This document shows, in pieces, positions 27,406-38,964 of a stretch of DNA of 64,000 nt (positions are counted from its first letter, which is position 1; each line of letters begins with the position of its first letter). Below the pieces are notes generated by a model. The model had not been told where the DNA came from. It did not search any database and saw nothing but the letters and a program-made list of their open reading frames with translations. Both the position numbers and the translations under genes were made by a program. The stretch is from Sedimenticola sp. (GTDB taxonomy: Bacteria > Pseudomonadota > Gammaproteobacteria > Chromatiales > Chromatiaceae), in assembly GCA_027068915.1 (NCBI GenBank), contig JAMOLT010000037.1, forward strand, positions 23,615 through 87,614, given 5' to 3'.

Positions 27406-29556
27406 ATGACCATACCTTCCTCACGTTTCATCAGAACAGTCGTTCTTGCCTTCAGTAGTCTGTTTCCGGTATTGGTTGTGGCGTTGTCCTATCCGGAAAC
27501 GCCAGAGCAACCAGTGACAGATACCTATCACGGCGTGAAGATCACAGACGCCTACCGCTGGATGGAAGGGAAAGACAATTCGGAATTCCAGTCCTGGCTC
27601 AGGACGCAGGAGGAGTTTGCCAGGGGAGTCCTCCAGCGCATACCAGGCCGGGAAACACTGGCTGCGCGGTTGTCCGAGCTTGAGGAGGAAGGAATGAGCA
27701 TTCGCACCCCGGCAATCCGTGCAAACCGGCTTTTTTTCCTGCGGCGGAAGCCGGGAGAATCGGTCTACAAGCTGGCAATGATGGACGGTAGCGCCTCAAA
27801 GGTGCTGGTCGATCCCAAAGCGTTCGATGAAGGGAAAACCCATGCCACTATCGATTGGTTCAAGGGCAGTAACGATGGAAAACTGATGGCAATGGGTATC
27901 TCCAGGGGAGGTTCCGAGAACAGCACCTTGCGCGTTTATGATGTAAAAAAAGGGCGATTTCTGAAGGATGCTGTTTCCCGTGCCGGTTTCAATGAGCATC
28001 TTTCCGTCAAGTGGCTGGCTGACAACAGGCATTTTTTCTATAACCGGGCCGGAGAAGGAGAGACGCACAAGAAAATGCGTATCTATCTGCATGAAGTGGG
28101 CACTGATGCAGCGCAGGATACGGCAATATGGGGCTATGAAGTGCATGCGGATATTCCGGTGGAATCCTGGGCCGTATCCGTCTTCCTGACACATCCGGGT
28201 TCTGAGCATGTGGTTGCTATCGTGGTGCCAGGAGTGAGCAACAATCGCCGCTACTATACGGCCAGACTGGATGACGTATTGGCTGGCAAACCAGGCTGGC
28301 GGAAACTGGCTGATACGGATGACCGCTGGTTCCGTGGCTACCTGCACAATGATGCCCTGTACGTTCTTGCGCAAGAATCAGCGCCGGGTCGCAAGCTGCT
28401 CAAGGTGGATCTGAAGCATCCTGAAAAAGCGCCGGTTCTTGTCATCCCGCCTGGCGAAGCCGTACTGGAACATGCAGCGGAAGCCAGTGACGCCCTCTAT
28501 GTGCGTGGTCATGTGGCTGGTGTGGACAAACTGGTGCGGGTGCCTTATGCCACCGACAAGCCTGAGTGGGTGGATCTGCCCTTTGCCGGTCGCATCCGGG
28601 ATCTACAGGCAGATGTCCTGCAAGAAGGTGCGATATTCAGGATGGAAGGCTGGTTGCAGCCACCACATATCTATCGCATTTCCCGAAACGACCTGGTAGA
28701 TACCGGCATGCTCAAAGGTTCCGCTGCTAATTTTGGTGATTACCGTATTCGTCGTGAAGAAGCTGAGAGTGAGGACGGCACAAAGATTCCCGTAACTGTC
28801 CTTCACCACAAGGATATGAAACTGGACGGCAGTCATCCAACCATACTGATGGGCTATGGTGCTTACGGGTTTGCCTTCAAGCCAAAGTATGATGCCAAAC
28901 GTCTGGCCTGGCTGGAGCGTGGTGGCATTTTTGCCATCGCCCATGTCAGAGGGGGAGGAGAATATGGTGAGGCCTGGCACAAGGACGGCAAGATACTCAC
29001 CAAGTCCAATACCATCATGGATTTCGTAGCCAGTGCGCAGCATCTGATCGACAGGGGTTACACCAGCCCGAAAAAGCTTGCTGGCATGGGGCGCAGTGCG
29101 GGAGGGCTCACCATTGGTGGAGCTGTTACTGAGCGTCCGGAACTGTTTGCCGTGGCCAATCATGCGGTAGGTCTGGCCGATCTGTTGCGCACGGAATTGA
29201 GCCCGAACGGGCCTGCCAACATCCCGGAATTCGGCTCCGTGAAACACAAGTACCAGTTTCTGGCCATGCACAGTGTCAGTCCCTATCACCGCATACAGGA
29301 TGGCGTACACTACCCCGCAGTGATCGTTACTACCGGCATCAATGACTTCCGCGTGTCGCCATGGCAACCTGGAAAATTTGCCGCCCGTCTGCAGCAGGCC
29401 AGCGCATCAGGAAAGCCTGTGTTGCTGCGCGTGGACGAAGATGCGGGCCACGGTCGTGGGTCAACCCTGGATCAGAAGGTACGGGAGACCGCTGATATCT
29501 GGTCTTTCTACCTGTGGCAGATGGGCGATCCGGCATTCCAGCCGGCGATGAAATAG
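27406..29556 (+). CDS. exported prolyl oligopeptidase family (S9) peptidase
   Basis: 716 residues with a signal peptide (about 1-27). An N-terminal beta-propeller domain (YPETPEQPVTDTYHGVKI, YRWME at the start of S9A enzymes) precedes the alpha/beta hydrolase domain. The catalytic Ser is residue 564 in GMGRSAGG, with Asp in NDFRVSPWQP and His in EDAGHGRGS. It cleaves short peptides, usually after proline, in the periplasm. It is divergent from the metal operon (259-nt gap) and followed two bases later by the PhzF gene. Confidence 0.9.
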   Translation: MTIPSSRFIRTVVLAFSSLFPVLVVALSYPETPEQPVTDTYHGVKITDAYRWMEGKDNSEFQSWLRTQEEFARGVLQRIPGRETLAARLSELEEEGMSIRTPAIRANRLFFLRRKPGESVYKLAMMDGSASKVLVDPKAFDEGKTHATIDWFKGSNDGKLMAMGISRGGSENSTLRVYDVKKGRFLKDAVSRAGFNEHLSVKWLADNRHFFYNRAGEGETHKKMRIYLHEVGTDAAQDTAIWGYEVHADIPVESWAVSVFLTHPGSEHVVAIVVPGVSNNRRYYTARLDDVLAGKPGWRKLADTDDRWFRGYLHNDALYVLAQESAPGRKLLKVDLKHPEKAPVLVIPPGEAVLEHAAEASDALYVRGHVAGVDKLVRVPYATDKPEWVDLPFAGRIRDLQADVLQEGAIFRMEGWLQPPHIYRISRNDLVDTGMLKGSAANFGDYRIRREEAESEDGTKIPVTVLHHKDMKLDGSHPTILMGYGAYGFAFKPKYDAKRLAWLERGGIFAIAHVRGGGEYGEAWHKDGKILTKSNTIMDFVASAQHLIDRGYTSPKKLAGMGRSAGGLTIGGAVTERPELFAVANHAVGLADLLRTELSPNGPANIPEFGSVKHKYQFLAMHSVSPYHRIQDGVHYPAVIVTTGINDFRVSPWQPGKFAARLQQASASGKPVLLRVDEDAGHGRGSTLDQKVRETADIWSFYLWQMGDPAFQPAMK

Positions 29557-29558
29557 CA

Positions 29559-30350
29559 GTGCCCCGGGAAATCCATATTATCGATGCCTTTGCGCAGCGG
29601 CCATTTTCCGGTAATCCAGCGGCGGTGTGTGTGCTGGAGAAGGAAGCTGGCGATGAGTGGATGCAGGCAGTGGCTGCGGAAATGAACCTGTCGGAAACCG
29701 CCTTTCTTCTTGGGCGTGGATCCGGGGAATGGTCGTTACGCTGGTTTACCCCGAAAATCGAGGTTGATCTTTGTGGGCATGCTACGTTGGCCGCCGCCCA
29801 TATGCTTTGGCAGGAAATGCAACAACCCCATGAAGTGCTACGTTTTCACACCCGTAGCGGGTTGCTCGCTGCTGAGTGCAAGGATGGGTGGATCAGTCTG
29901 GATTTTCCTTCGGATCCTCCCGTGACCTGTGAAGTGACCAGTGCCATGACCCAGGCGTTGGGACTGTGTCCTGTCTCTGCAGCGAAAGCGAGAAACAAGT
30001 ATTTACTGGAACTGCCGACAGAAGAGGACGTGCGAAATCTCCAGCCCGACATGGGCCTGGTCGCCAGACTCGATGCACTGGGGGTTATCGTGACCGCTGC
30101 CTGCAAGAGCGGGGAAGTTGATTTTGTCTCGCGTTTTTTTGCACCTGCGGCGGGTGTCGATGAAGATCCGGTAACGGGGTCTGCCCATTGTGTTCTTGCA
30201 CCCTGGTGGAGTGGGCATTTGAATAGGCAGCAGTTGATCGGCTATCAGGCTTCCCCACGTGGAGGGCAGGTAGGAATGCATCTGAGAGATGACCGTGTGG
30301 AATTGCTGGGGCAGGCGATTACCGTGTTGAAAGGCAGGTTTTTCCTGTAA
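29559..30350 (+). CDS. PhzF-family isomerase
   Basis: 263 residues starting at GTG 29559, two bases after the peptidase stop; an upstream ATG would lie inside the peptidase gene and add a non-homologous leader. PhzF fold with IHIIDAFAQRPFSGNPAAVC, the catalytic Glu in LSETAFLL, DLCGHATLAAAHML and DEDPVTGSAHC. Most PhzF proteins outside phenazine clusters are isomerases or epimerases of unknown substrate; nothing nearby suggests phenazine synthesis. Confidence 0.88.
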   Translation: MPREIHIIDAFAQRPFSGNPAAVCVLEKEAGDEWMQAVAAEMNLSETAFLLGRGSGEWSLRWFTPKIEVDLCGHATLAAAHMLWQEMQQPHEVLRFHTRSGLLAAECKDGWISLDFPSDPPVTCEVTSAMTQALGLCPVSAAKARNKYLLELPTEEDVRNLQPDMGLVARLDALGVIVTAACKSGEVDFVSRFFAPAAGVDEDPVTGSAHCVLAPWWSGHLNRQQLIGYQASPRGGQVGMHLRDDRVELLGQAITVLKGRFFL

Positions 30351-30356
30351 TTGCAC

Positions 30357-30767
30357 ATGCTGATCTCTTCCAATGTTTCTATCCCCGATGATGAAATCGA
30401 GCTTATGGCGATTCGCGCCCAGGGCGCCGGGGGGCAGAACGTCAACAAGGTGTCTTCCGCCATTCATCTGCGCTTTGCTATCCGGGCCTCTTCCCTGCCG
30501 GATTTCTATAAACAGAGGCTGCTCAAACTGAAGGATCGGCGCATCAGCAAGGAAGGGGTAATCATCATCAAGGCGCAACAATTCCGCACCCGGGAAAAGA
30601 ATCGCGAGGATGCCTTGCAAAGACTGCAGCGGCTGATCAGGAGCGTGGCGGTGGTAAAGAAAGCCAGACGGCCCACCAAACCCACCAAAGGCTCACAGAA
30701 GCGGCGGGTGGACAGCAAGGTGAAGCGGGGCAGGGTCAAATCCCTGCGCGGCAAGGTGCGGGAGTGA
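30357..30767 (+). CDS. arfB: ArfB alternative ribosome-rescue hydrolase
   Basis: 136 residues from ATG 30357 (a TTG six bases earlier is also in frame). The GGQ motif lies at 25-27 in RAQGAGGQNVNKVSS, followed by the SRLPDFYKQRLL-like helix and a long basic C-terminal tail (KKARRPTKPTKGSQKRR) that enters the mRNA channel of stalled ribosomes. It hydrolyses peptidyl-tRNA on non-stop ribosomes. It is seven bases after PhzF and ends one base before the converging arsJ gene. Confidence 0.93.
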   Translation: MLISSNVSIPDDEIELMAIRAQGAGGQNVNKVSSAIHLRFAIRASSLPDFYKQRLLKLKDRRISKEGVIIIKAQQFRTREKNREDALQRLQRLIRSVAVVKKARRPTKPTKGSQKRRVDSKVKRGRVKSLRGKVRE

Positions 30768-30768
30768 G

Positions 30769-31959
30769 TCAATATGCCTCTTTAACGGCAGGAAGGGCGA
30801 AAGACAGCAAGCCGGCAGCCAATGCAAAACCCGCAGACCACCACAGACAGGCTTCCAGGCCGCCCGTCTGGTAGGCCAGACCTGAAATCATGGTGCCGGC
30901 GAGCCGCCCGCCCGCATTGGCCATGTAGTAAAAGCCCACGTTCATGGCGACCTTGTCATGATCGGAATAGGCCAGAATCAGATAGGAATGCACGGCGGAA
31001 TTCAGGGCGAAGATGATGCCGTAGAAAACCAGCCCGGCAATCACCACCGTAGCGGGTGGCCAGCCCAGCATCAGGGCCAGGGCGATCCCCGCGGGAAACA
31101 GGGCCAGCGCAAAGGCCAGGGTGCGGGCTGTGCCGCCTCCGGTTTCGTGCCGGTGCAGCAACCGGGGAGTGCCCGCCTGGATAAAACCATAGCCGATCAC
31201 CCAGCTTGCCATAAACGCGCCCACGGCGGTGAAATCCCAATGCAAGACTTCATACAGGAACACCGGCAAACCGACCACGAACCAGGCGTCGCGGGAGCCA
31301 AACAAGAAAAAGCGGGCGGCGGAAAGGCGGTTGATGGCGGGGATGCGGGAGAAAACCTGAGAGAATTTCGGCTTGCGCTTCATTTTGCCGACGCCGGAAG
31401 GCAGCATGATGACGGTAATGATGAGCACGACGAACAGCAGGCCCGCCAGCACCACCAGTGCGCCCCGGAAATCTATCCATTGCAGCAGCGCCGCGCCGAC
31501 GAAAAAGCCCGCGCCCTTGAGTGCATTCTTGGAACCGGTGAGCAATGCAACCCAGTGGAAGAGTTTGCCGTCTCCGGTTGTCGCCAGGGTTTTTACCGAT
31601 GCCTTGGCCGACATCTTGTTCAGGTCCTTGGCGATTCCGGAAAGTGCCTGGGCGAGCATGACATAAGGCACGGCCAGCCAGGTGTCGGGTACGGTCAGCA
31701 TCAGCAATGCCAGGATTTGCATCCCCATGCCGATATGCATGGTGAGATTCAGCCCGATGCGCGCTCCCAGCCAACCGCCGACCAGATTGGTGACGATGCC
31801 GAAGAATTCGTAGAACAGGAACAGCATGGCCACTTCGAAGGGCGAATAGCCAAGCATGTGGAAATACAGCACCACCAGCATGCGAATGGCGCCGTCGGTG
31901 ATGGTGAAGGCCCAGTAACCTCCGGTGACTACCAGATAGTTACGAAGCCTGGTCTCCAT
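30769..31959 (-). CDS. arsJ: ArsJ organoarsenical efflux MFS transporter
   Basis: 396 residues with twelve hydrophobic segments and the distinctive ArsJ opening LRNYLVVTGGYWAFTITDGAIRMLV, then FYEFFGIVTNLVGGWLGARIGL. ArsJ exports 1-arseno-3-phosphoglycerate, which a GAPDH makes from arsenate and glyceraldehyde-3-phosphate. In most genomes arsJ is next to that GAPDH; here a GAPDH of the matching type is about 30 kb away at 61779-62810. The gene follows purB by 14 nt on the same strand and may be read from the purB transcript. Confidence 0.9.
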   Translation of the reverse strand: METRLRNYLVVTGGYWAFTITDGAIRMLVVLYFHMLGYSPFEVAMLFLFYEFFGIVTNLVGGWLGARIGLNLTMHIGMGMQILALLMLTVPDTWLAVPYVMLAQALSGIAKDLNKMSAKASVKTLATTGDGKLFHWVALLTGSKNALKGAGFFVGAALLQWIDFRGALVVLAGLLFVVLIITVIMLPSGVGKMKRKPKFSQVFSRIPAINRLSAARFFLFGSRDAWFVVGLPVFLYEVLHWDFTAVGAFMASWVIGYGFIQAGTPRLLHRHETGGGTARTLAFALALFPAGIALALMLGWPPATVVIAGLVFYGIIFALNSAVHSYLILAYSDHDKVAMNVGFYYMANAGGRLAGTMISGLAYQTGGLEACLWWSAGFALAAGLLSFALPAVKEAY

Positions 31960-31973
31960 GGGGGCGGGCCGGG

Positions 31974-33365
<1,392 letters not shown>

Positions 33366-33411
33366 TCAGACGAAACCGGAACCCCCGGCTGCGCCTGTTT
33401 GTGTTTGTTAC

Positions 33412-34590
33412 TCAGAGGGCGACGATGCGATCCAGTGCCTTTTCCAGGTTCTCCATGCTGGTGGCTACGGAAAAGCGAATATGCCCCTGCATGCCGAAAG
33501 CCGTGCCGGGTATCAGCGCCACGCCCGCTTTTTCGATCAGGTATTCCGCCAGTTCCAGGTCATTGTTGACGCCGTTCAGGCGTTCAATAAAGCCCCTGGC
33601 AGATGGAAACACATAAAAAGTGCCATCTGTCGGCAAGGCCTCCATGCCATCGATGGTGTTCAGACGCTCCACCACATAGTCATGGCGTTTCTTGAACTCC
33701 TGGAGCATTTCGGCAATGCAGTCCTGGGGGCCGTTCAAGGCTTCTTCCGCTGCGTATTGTGAAATGGAGCAGGGGTTGGAGGTGCTCTGGGACTGGATTT
33801 TCTTCATCGCCTTGATGATCTCCGCCGGGCCGCCGGCATAGCCGATGCGCCAGCCGGTCATGGAATAGGCCTTGGAGACGCCATTCAGCACCAGGGTGCG
33901 GTCATACAGATCCGGGCAGGCATTGAGGATGTTGACGAAGGGCATGCCGGTCCAGCGGATATGCTCATACATGTCGTCGGTGGCGATGGCTATGCGGGGA
34001 TGATTCCGCAACACCTCGCCCAGTGCGGCCAGCTCTTCCCGGGTATAGGCCATGCCGGTGGGGTTGGAAGGGCTGTTGATGATGAACAGGCGTGTGTTTT
34101 CTGTTATGGAGGCTTCCAGTTGCTCCGGGGTGATCTTGAAATGCTGGTCCGCACCGGCGTGAATCAGCACCGGTGAGGCACCTGCCAGAATCACCATGTC
34201 CGGATAGGACACCCAGTAGGGTGCCGGGATGATTACTTCATCGCCAGGGTCCAGCATCGCCTGGGCCAGGTTGAAAAAGCTTTGCTTTCCGCCACTGGAA
34301 ACCAGAATCTGCTCGGAACCGTATCCCAGCGCGTTGTCCCGTTGGAACTTGTCGATGATCGCCTGCTTCAACGAGGCGGTGCCATCTACGGCGGTGTATT
34401 TGGTTTTGCCTTCATCCATGGCTTTCTTTGCCGCATTTTTGATGTGCTCCGGTGTGTCAAAATCCGGCTCTCCGGCGCCAAGGCCAATGACGTCTTCACC
34501 AGCAGCCCGCAAAGCAGCTGCCCGGGCAGTAATCGCCAGCGTGGGGGAAGGTTTGACAGCCTGTACGCGGTGGGAAAGTTTGATATTCAT
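33412..34590 (-). CDS. pyridoxal-phosphate aminotransferase (aspartate type, class I)
   Basis: 392 residues. Typical subgroup Ig aspartate aminotransferase: GLGAGEPDFDTPEHIKNAA, SNPTGMAYT, and the PLP lysine in NGVSKAYSMTGWRIGY. Transfers the amino group between aspartate and 2-oxoglutarate; some relatives also use prephenate. Divergent from uvrB with a 78-nt gap, and followed by purB after about 70 nt. Confidence 0.92.
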   Translation of the reverse strand: MNIKLSHRVQAVKPSPTLAITARAAALRAAGEDVIGLGAGEPDFDTPEHIKNAAKKAMDEGKTKYTAVDGTASLKQAIIDKFQRDNALGYGSEQILVSSGGKQSFFNLAQAMLDPGDEVIIPAPYWVSYPDMVILAGASPVLIHAGADQHFKITPEQLEASITENTRLFIINSPSNPTGMAYTREELAALGEVLRNHPRIAIATDDMYEHIRWTGMPFVNILNACPDLYDRTLVLNGVSKAYSMTGWRIGYAGGPAEIIKAMKKIQSQSTSNPCSISQYAAEEALNGPQDCIAEMLQEFKKRHDYVVERLNTIDGMEALPTDGTFYVFPSARGFIERLNGVNNDLELAEYLIEKAGVALIPGTAFGMQGHIRFSVATSMENLEKALDRIVAL

Positions 34591-34668
34591 GTGGTTTAGC
34601 CAGCTCTGTGGTTTATAAATCTTCCTTGGTTGTTATCATAGCCCAACATTGCGACAGTAAGAATCCCC

Positions 34669-36678
34669 ATGACGAAAGAATTTCAACTAGTTTCTGATTT
34701 TTCTCCCGGCGGCGACCAGCCTGAAGCCATTTCCAGGCTCACAGAAGGCATTCGCAACGGTGAAGCGGGAATGACTCTCCTGGGTGTTACCGGATCGGGG
34801 AAAACCTTCAGTATCGCCAATGTGATTCAGGAATTGCAGCGGCCGGCCATCGTGCTGGCGCCGAACAAGACCCTGGCTGCGCAGCTGTATGGTGAGTTCC
34901 GGGAGTTCTTTCCGCATAATTCCGTGGAATATTTTGTTTCTTATTACGACTATTATCAGCCAGAGGCCTATGTCCCTGCATCGGACACTTTTATTGAAAA
35001 AGATGCCTCCATCAATGAGCATGTAGAGCAAATGCGTCTTTCCGCCACCAAGGCGCTGCTGGAACGCAGGGATACCATCATCGTGGCCACCGTGTCTGCG
35101 ATCTATGGTTTGGGTGATCCACGCCAGTACATGTCCATGCTCCTGCATCTGGTGCGCGGAGAGCCTGTGGATCACCGGACGATCCTGCGGCGCCTGAGTG
35201 AACTGCAGTACACCCGCAATGAAACAGAACTGTATCGGGGTACATACCGGGTGCGGGGTGATGTCATTGATATTCACCCGGCTGAATCCGAAGACGAAGC
35301 AGTGCGCATCGAGTTATTCGACGATGAGCTGGAATCCATCGCCCTGTTTGATCCCCTCACGGGGGAGGTGAAACGCCGGGTGCCGCGCTATACGGTCTAT
35401 CCGAAAACCCACTACGCCACCCCGCGAGAGACGATTCTCGCTGCGGTGGAGCAGATAAAAGAGGAACTGAAAGAACGCCTGACCCAGCTGGATGGAATGA
35501 ACAAGCTGGTGGAGTATCAGCGCCTTGAGCAAAGAACCCGGTTTGATCTGGAGATGATGCTGGAACTCGGTTACTGCTCCGGGATCGAAAACTATTCCCG
35601 CTATCTCAGCGGCCGCTTACCTGGCGAAGCGCCTCCCACCCTGTTTGATTATCTGCCCCCGGGGGCTCTGCTGGTGGTGGATGAATCCCATGTCACCATT
35701 CCCCAGTTGGGCGCCATGTACAAGGGCGATCGTTCCCGCAAGGAAACCCTGGTGGAATACGGCTTCCGCCTGCCATCAGCCCTGGATAACCGTCCTTTGC
35801 GTTTTGATGAATTTGAAGCGCGATCGCCTCAGACCATCTATGTATCAGCAACCCCGCGGGAATATGAAATCAACCATTCGGGAGAAGTGGTGGAGCAGGT
35901 GGTTCGTCCTACGGGGCTTGTTGATCCCGGGGTGGAGGTGCGCCCCGCAACAACCCAGGTGGATGATCTGCTGTCGGAAATCAATCTGCGGGTTGCCGAA
36001 AAAGAGCGAGTGCTGGTCACCACACTGACCAAAAAAATGGCGGAAGATCTGACTGACTATCTTATGGAGCATGATGTCAAGGTGCGCTACCTGCATTCGG
36101 ATATCGATACCGTGGAGCGGGTGGAAATCATCCGGGATCTGCGCCTGGGGGAATTCGATGTACTGGTGGGCATCAACCTGCTGCGGGAAGGGCTGGATAT
36201 GCCGGAAGTATCCCTGGTTGCAATACTGGATGCAGACAAGGAGGGTTTTCTCCGTTCTGTCGGATCATTGATTCAGACCATGGGTCGTGCCGCGCGCAAT
36301 GTACGGGGCAAGGCGATTCTGTATGCAGACCGTATGACAGGCTCCATGAAACAGGCCATCGCAGAAACTGGACGCCGCCGGGCAAAGCAGATAGCCTTCA
36401 ACAAAGAACACGGTATCACGCCAAAAACCATCCAGAAGAAAATCTCGGATATTATGGAGTCTGCATACCCTGGTGGTCAGAAATCAGCCAGGGAATATGC
36501 CCGGGTATCAGAAGAAGAGGCAGCCTATACCAGTCTCTCACCTGCGCAGCTGGCAAAAAAGCTGAAAGCAATGGAAGACGCCATGTATCAGCATGCACGC
36601 GACCTGGAATTTGAAGAAGCTGCCCGTGTGCGGGACAAGATCAAGCGCCTGAAAGAGTTGGGGCTGGTGTATTTTTAA
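34669..36678 (+). CDS. uvrB: UvrABC excinuclease subunit B
   Basis: 669 residues, normal length. Walker [11 protein letters not shown], the beta-hairpin region [16 protein letters not shown]-type VVDESHV, helicase motif MGRAARN, and the C-terminal UVR motif ([18 protein letters not shown]) that contacts UvrC. It loads at DNA damage in nucleotide excision repair. No clear LexA box was found in the 78-nt upstream gap. Confidence 0.97.
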   Translation: MTKEFQLVSDFSPGGDQPEAISRLTEGIRNGEAGMTLLGVTGSGKTFSIANVIQELQRPAIVLAPNKTLAAQLYGEFREFFPHNSVEYFVSYYDYYQPEAYVPASDTFIEKDASINEHVEQMRLSATKALLERRDTIIVATVSAIYGLGDPRQYMSMLLHLVRGEPVDHRTILRRLSELQYTRNETELYRGTYRVRGDVIDIHPAESEDEAVRIELFDDELESIALFDPLTGEVKRRVPRYTVYPKTHYATPRETILAAVEQIKEELKERLTQLDGMNKLVEYQRLEQRTRFDLEMMLELGYCSGIENYSRYLSGRLPGEAPPTLFDYLPPGALLVVDESHVTIPQLGAMYKGDRSRKETLVEYGFRLPSALDNRPLRFDEFEARSPQTIYVSATPREYEINHSGEVVEQVVRPTGLVDPGVEVRPATTQVDDLLSEINLRVAEKERVLVTTLTKKMAEDLTDYLMEHDVKVRYLHSDIDTVERVEIIRDLRLGEFDVLVGINLLREGLDMPEVSLVAILDADKEGFLRSVGSLIQTMGRAARNVRGKAILYADRMTGSMKQAIAETGRRRAKQIAFNKEHGITPKTIQKKISDIMESAYPGGQKSAREYARVSEEEAAYTSLSPAQLAKKLKAMEDAMYQHARDLEFEEAARVRDKIKRLKELGLVYF

Positions 36679-36785
36679 CCCGGCAACAATATATGTCGTA
36701 TTCAGCCGCCGTGTGCTGGTTCGCAGATGCCGGATTGCTGGTGGGTGGCCAGGCTTTCATCGATAAGGATAAGGGATTGACAATA

Positions 36786-37571
36786 ATGTCGAATGACCGC
36801 GCCTGCCCATTGTGTTCATCAGAGCAACACAAATTGCTCCCACGCTATAGTCTGCAACACTGGCTTATCGCAGCCTGCCGCAGTTGTGCGTTTGTCTATC
36901 TGCGCAATCCAGTCGATTGTGGACAGCTCATGTCTGAGCATGCCTGGGAAAAAAGCAGCAAACGTGAGCGTACCCGGCGTCAGCGGGAGCGACCTATCCT
37001 TAACCGCATCAGCCGTGCCACCCGGTTCCGCTTTAAGCTGCGTAAAAACCGCAAAAAATTGCTGCTCGATGTCTTTGGTTCGGGAAGCAGGGTGATTGAT
37101 GTCGGTTGTGGCCGTGGCAAGTTGTTACCCAAGCCCATTATTCCTTTCGGCATCGAAATCTCTCCGGTGCTGGCGGAAACAGCCGACGACGCCATGCGAG
37201 AACGGGGAGGGCATTGTGTACATGCCCCGGCAATTGAGGGATTAGGTACCCTGGAGGCGAAGACCTTCGATGGTGTGTTACTCAATTCCTTTCTGGAGCA
37301 TGAAATCAAACCCTTGCCGCTGCTCAAGGAGGTTTTCCGGGTGTTGCGGCCAAACGGCACGGTCTATATCCGGGTGCCGAATTTCGGGTCGCTGAACCGC
37401 AAGTTGCTGGGAGCCAGGTGGTGTGGCTTCCGCTATCCAGATCATGTCAACTACTTTACCCCCGCCAGTTTGAAAGCGTTATGCCACCGGGCGGGCTTTC
37501 GGATGCATCTGGTCAACCGCCTGAATATTCATCTGGATGACAATATCAAAGCGGTGCTCAATCCCCTTTGA
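36786..37571 (+). CDS. class I SAM-dependent methyltransferase with N-terminal zinc-ribbon-like motif
   Basis: 261 residues from ATG 36786, 107 nt after uvrB; an earlier in-frame start would add 31 poorly conserved residues. The N-terminus has CPLCSSEQH and CRSCAFVYL, a four-Cys knuckle seen in methyltransferases of the cell-surface sugar group. Then VIDVGCGRGKLLP (SAM site), and EHEIKPLPLLKEVFRVLRPNGTVYIRVPN. The substrate is unknown. It converges on the next methyltransferase with a 31-nt gap. Confidence 0.8.
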   Translation: MSNDRACPLCSSEQHKLLPRYSLQHWLIAACRSCAFVYLRNPVDCGQLMSEHAWEKSSKRERTRRQRERPILNRISRATRFRFKLRKNRKKLLLDVFGSGSRVIDVGCGRGKLLPKPIIPFGIEISPVLAETADDAMRERGGHCVHAPAIEGLGTLEAKTFDGVLLNSFLEHEIKPLPLLKEVFRVLRPNGTVYIRVPNFGSLNRKLLGARWCGFRYPDHVNYFTPASLKALCHRAGFRMHLVNRLNIHLDDNIKAVLNPL

Positions 37572-37602
37572 TTGTCCTGGGGTATTTGATCTGGAACAGG
37601 GA

Positions 37603-38424
37603 TCAGTTCTTTTCCGCGACAATGTAGGCAATCCAACCGGCGTCAGCGTCTGCTTCCGTTGCGGCGTAATATTCCCCGTCAGGTTCGCCGTCTTCATCCC
37701 AGCCTTGCCAATAGACGGATGCCCTGAAGCCAACTTCATGTAGTAGATCCTGTATTTCCGGCAAGGTCCAAAGACGCCAATGATAGACAAAGGCCCGATC
37801 CAGGCGGGAACCGTCTGCAAACACAAAATGTATGCAGCAAGTCAGGTCATGGTTGATCGGATTGAAGTAGGTCTGCTCCCAGATATAGGTGATATCGCCA
37901 ACGCCGGTTTCCACTTCCCGCTCTTCCACGATTTCACAGAAGCTGTCGTATCCACCGTAAATGTCGAGAAAAAAGATCCCGTCGTCTTTTAGTGTGCGAT
38001 GGGTGCGTTGAAAATAGGATTTGAGGGTACCCCTGTCCTTGAACAGCCAGTAACTGAAATTCATTGCAGAAATAATGTCGGGCTGTTCGGTGTCTGCTGC
38101 AAGCACATCGCCGTTGATCAGATGAATGCGTTTTCGTTCGGAAGCGTGCAGGTCGGCCAGATTGTTCTTTTTGCCCCATTTCAGCACAGATTTATCCAGG
38201 TCGATACCAATGGCGCGGTTGTTCTTGTTTCGCTTCACCCATTCGCAGCAGACGTTTGCTGTGCCGCAGAAATCCTCGCGCAAAAGGCGTGCCGGTTTGT
38301 TGCGTAGGCTCTTGTAGGTGTCAGTAACAAAATCTACCTCCGACTCGGAACACTGAACCGACAGCTCGTACAGTTCGTGGATATCGGCCTGTTCAGCGAG
38401 GCTGGGTTTTGCATTTCGTTTCAT
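37603..38424 (-). CDS. class I SAM-dependent methyltransferase
   Basis: 273 residues. Motif I region REDFCGTANVCCEWVKRNKNNRAIGIDLD, motif II around DIISAMNFSYWLFKDR, and a later GIFFLDIYGG. The layout is that of small-molecule methyltransferases of the SAM-binding 25/31 type. No neighbours indicate a substrate. It is followed on the other strand by tRNA-Ser. Confidence 0.78.
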   Translation of the reverse strand: MKRNAKPSLAEQADIHELYELSVQCSESEVDFVTDTYKSLRNKPARLLREDFCGTANVCCEWVKRNKNNRAIGIDLDKSVLKWGKKNNLADLHASERKRIHLINGDVLAADTEQPDIISAMNFSYWLFKDRGTLKSYFQRTHRTLKDDGIFFLDIYGGYDSFCEIVEEREVETGVGDITYIWEQTYFNPINHDLTCCIHFVFADGSRLDRAFVYHWRLWTLPEIQDLLHEVGFRASVYWQGWDEDGEPDGEYYAATEADADAGWIAYIVAEKN

Positions 38425-38591
38425 TGCGCAGGAGGGGGATTGTGAGAAGATACAGAACTATACTGAATCTTCCCTGTGATGGGAATTCGCCTGAAAAAAT
38501 CATGGGAACATTCGCCAGGGCATTGCGCTGGCGCTCGAAGTAGTTTAACCTTCGCACCCTGTTTTGCAACGGAGCGGCAAAGCGAAAAACT

Positions 38592-38683
<92 letters not shown>

Positions 38684-38717
38684 ACAAAAGCGTAAAGGCG
38701 CGAGGTGGATGGATCAG

Positions 38718-38744
38718 AGTCAATAAGTGGGTGTCCTAGTTTCC
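38718..38744 (+). repeat. 27-nt repeat copy matching the right end of the Y1 transposase element
   Basis: 26 of 27 bases match 42734-42760; the shared core is CAATAAGTGGGTGTCCT. It lies 36 nt after tRNA-Ser in the same orientation as the right end of the element. It may be a solo end left by an earlier insertion or rearrangement. Confidence 0.75.
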
Positions 38745-38763
38745 GCCGGGATTGCCAGGGATG

Positions 38764-38964
38764 CTACTTCATGGTTTCGATGAGCTTGATGTCCTGCCTG
38801 AGTATCTCGTTGACGAGCTGGGTAACCTCCATGCCCTTTGATTTGGCTCGTTCCTGGAGATAGCGTTGTACCTCATCATCCAGATAAACCGGCAGGTTTA
38901 ATTTGGCGTTTTCGTGAAAAAACTTGCCTCGCGTACCTTTGGAAAAGTCATATTCCTGTTTCAT
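38764..38964 (-). CDS. CopG/BrnA-like antitoxin
   Basis: 66 residues: YDFSKGTRGKFFHENAKLNLPVYLDDEVQRYL then a helix pair ending LVNEILRQDIKLIE. This is the short ribbon-helix-helix antitoxin commonly paired with BrnT toxins. It overlaps the toxin reading frame by four bases (ATGA), the usual toxin-first order. The gene is intact although the toxin gene is frameshifted. Confidence 0.75.
   Translation of the reverse strand: MKQEYDFSKGTRGKFFHENAKLNLPVYLDDEVQRYLQERAKSKGMEVTQLVNEILRQDIKLIETMK

Noticed and set aside
34591..34668. LexA box upstream of uvrB
   Set aside because: No CTGT-N8-ACAG or near match in the 78-nt gap.
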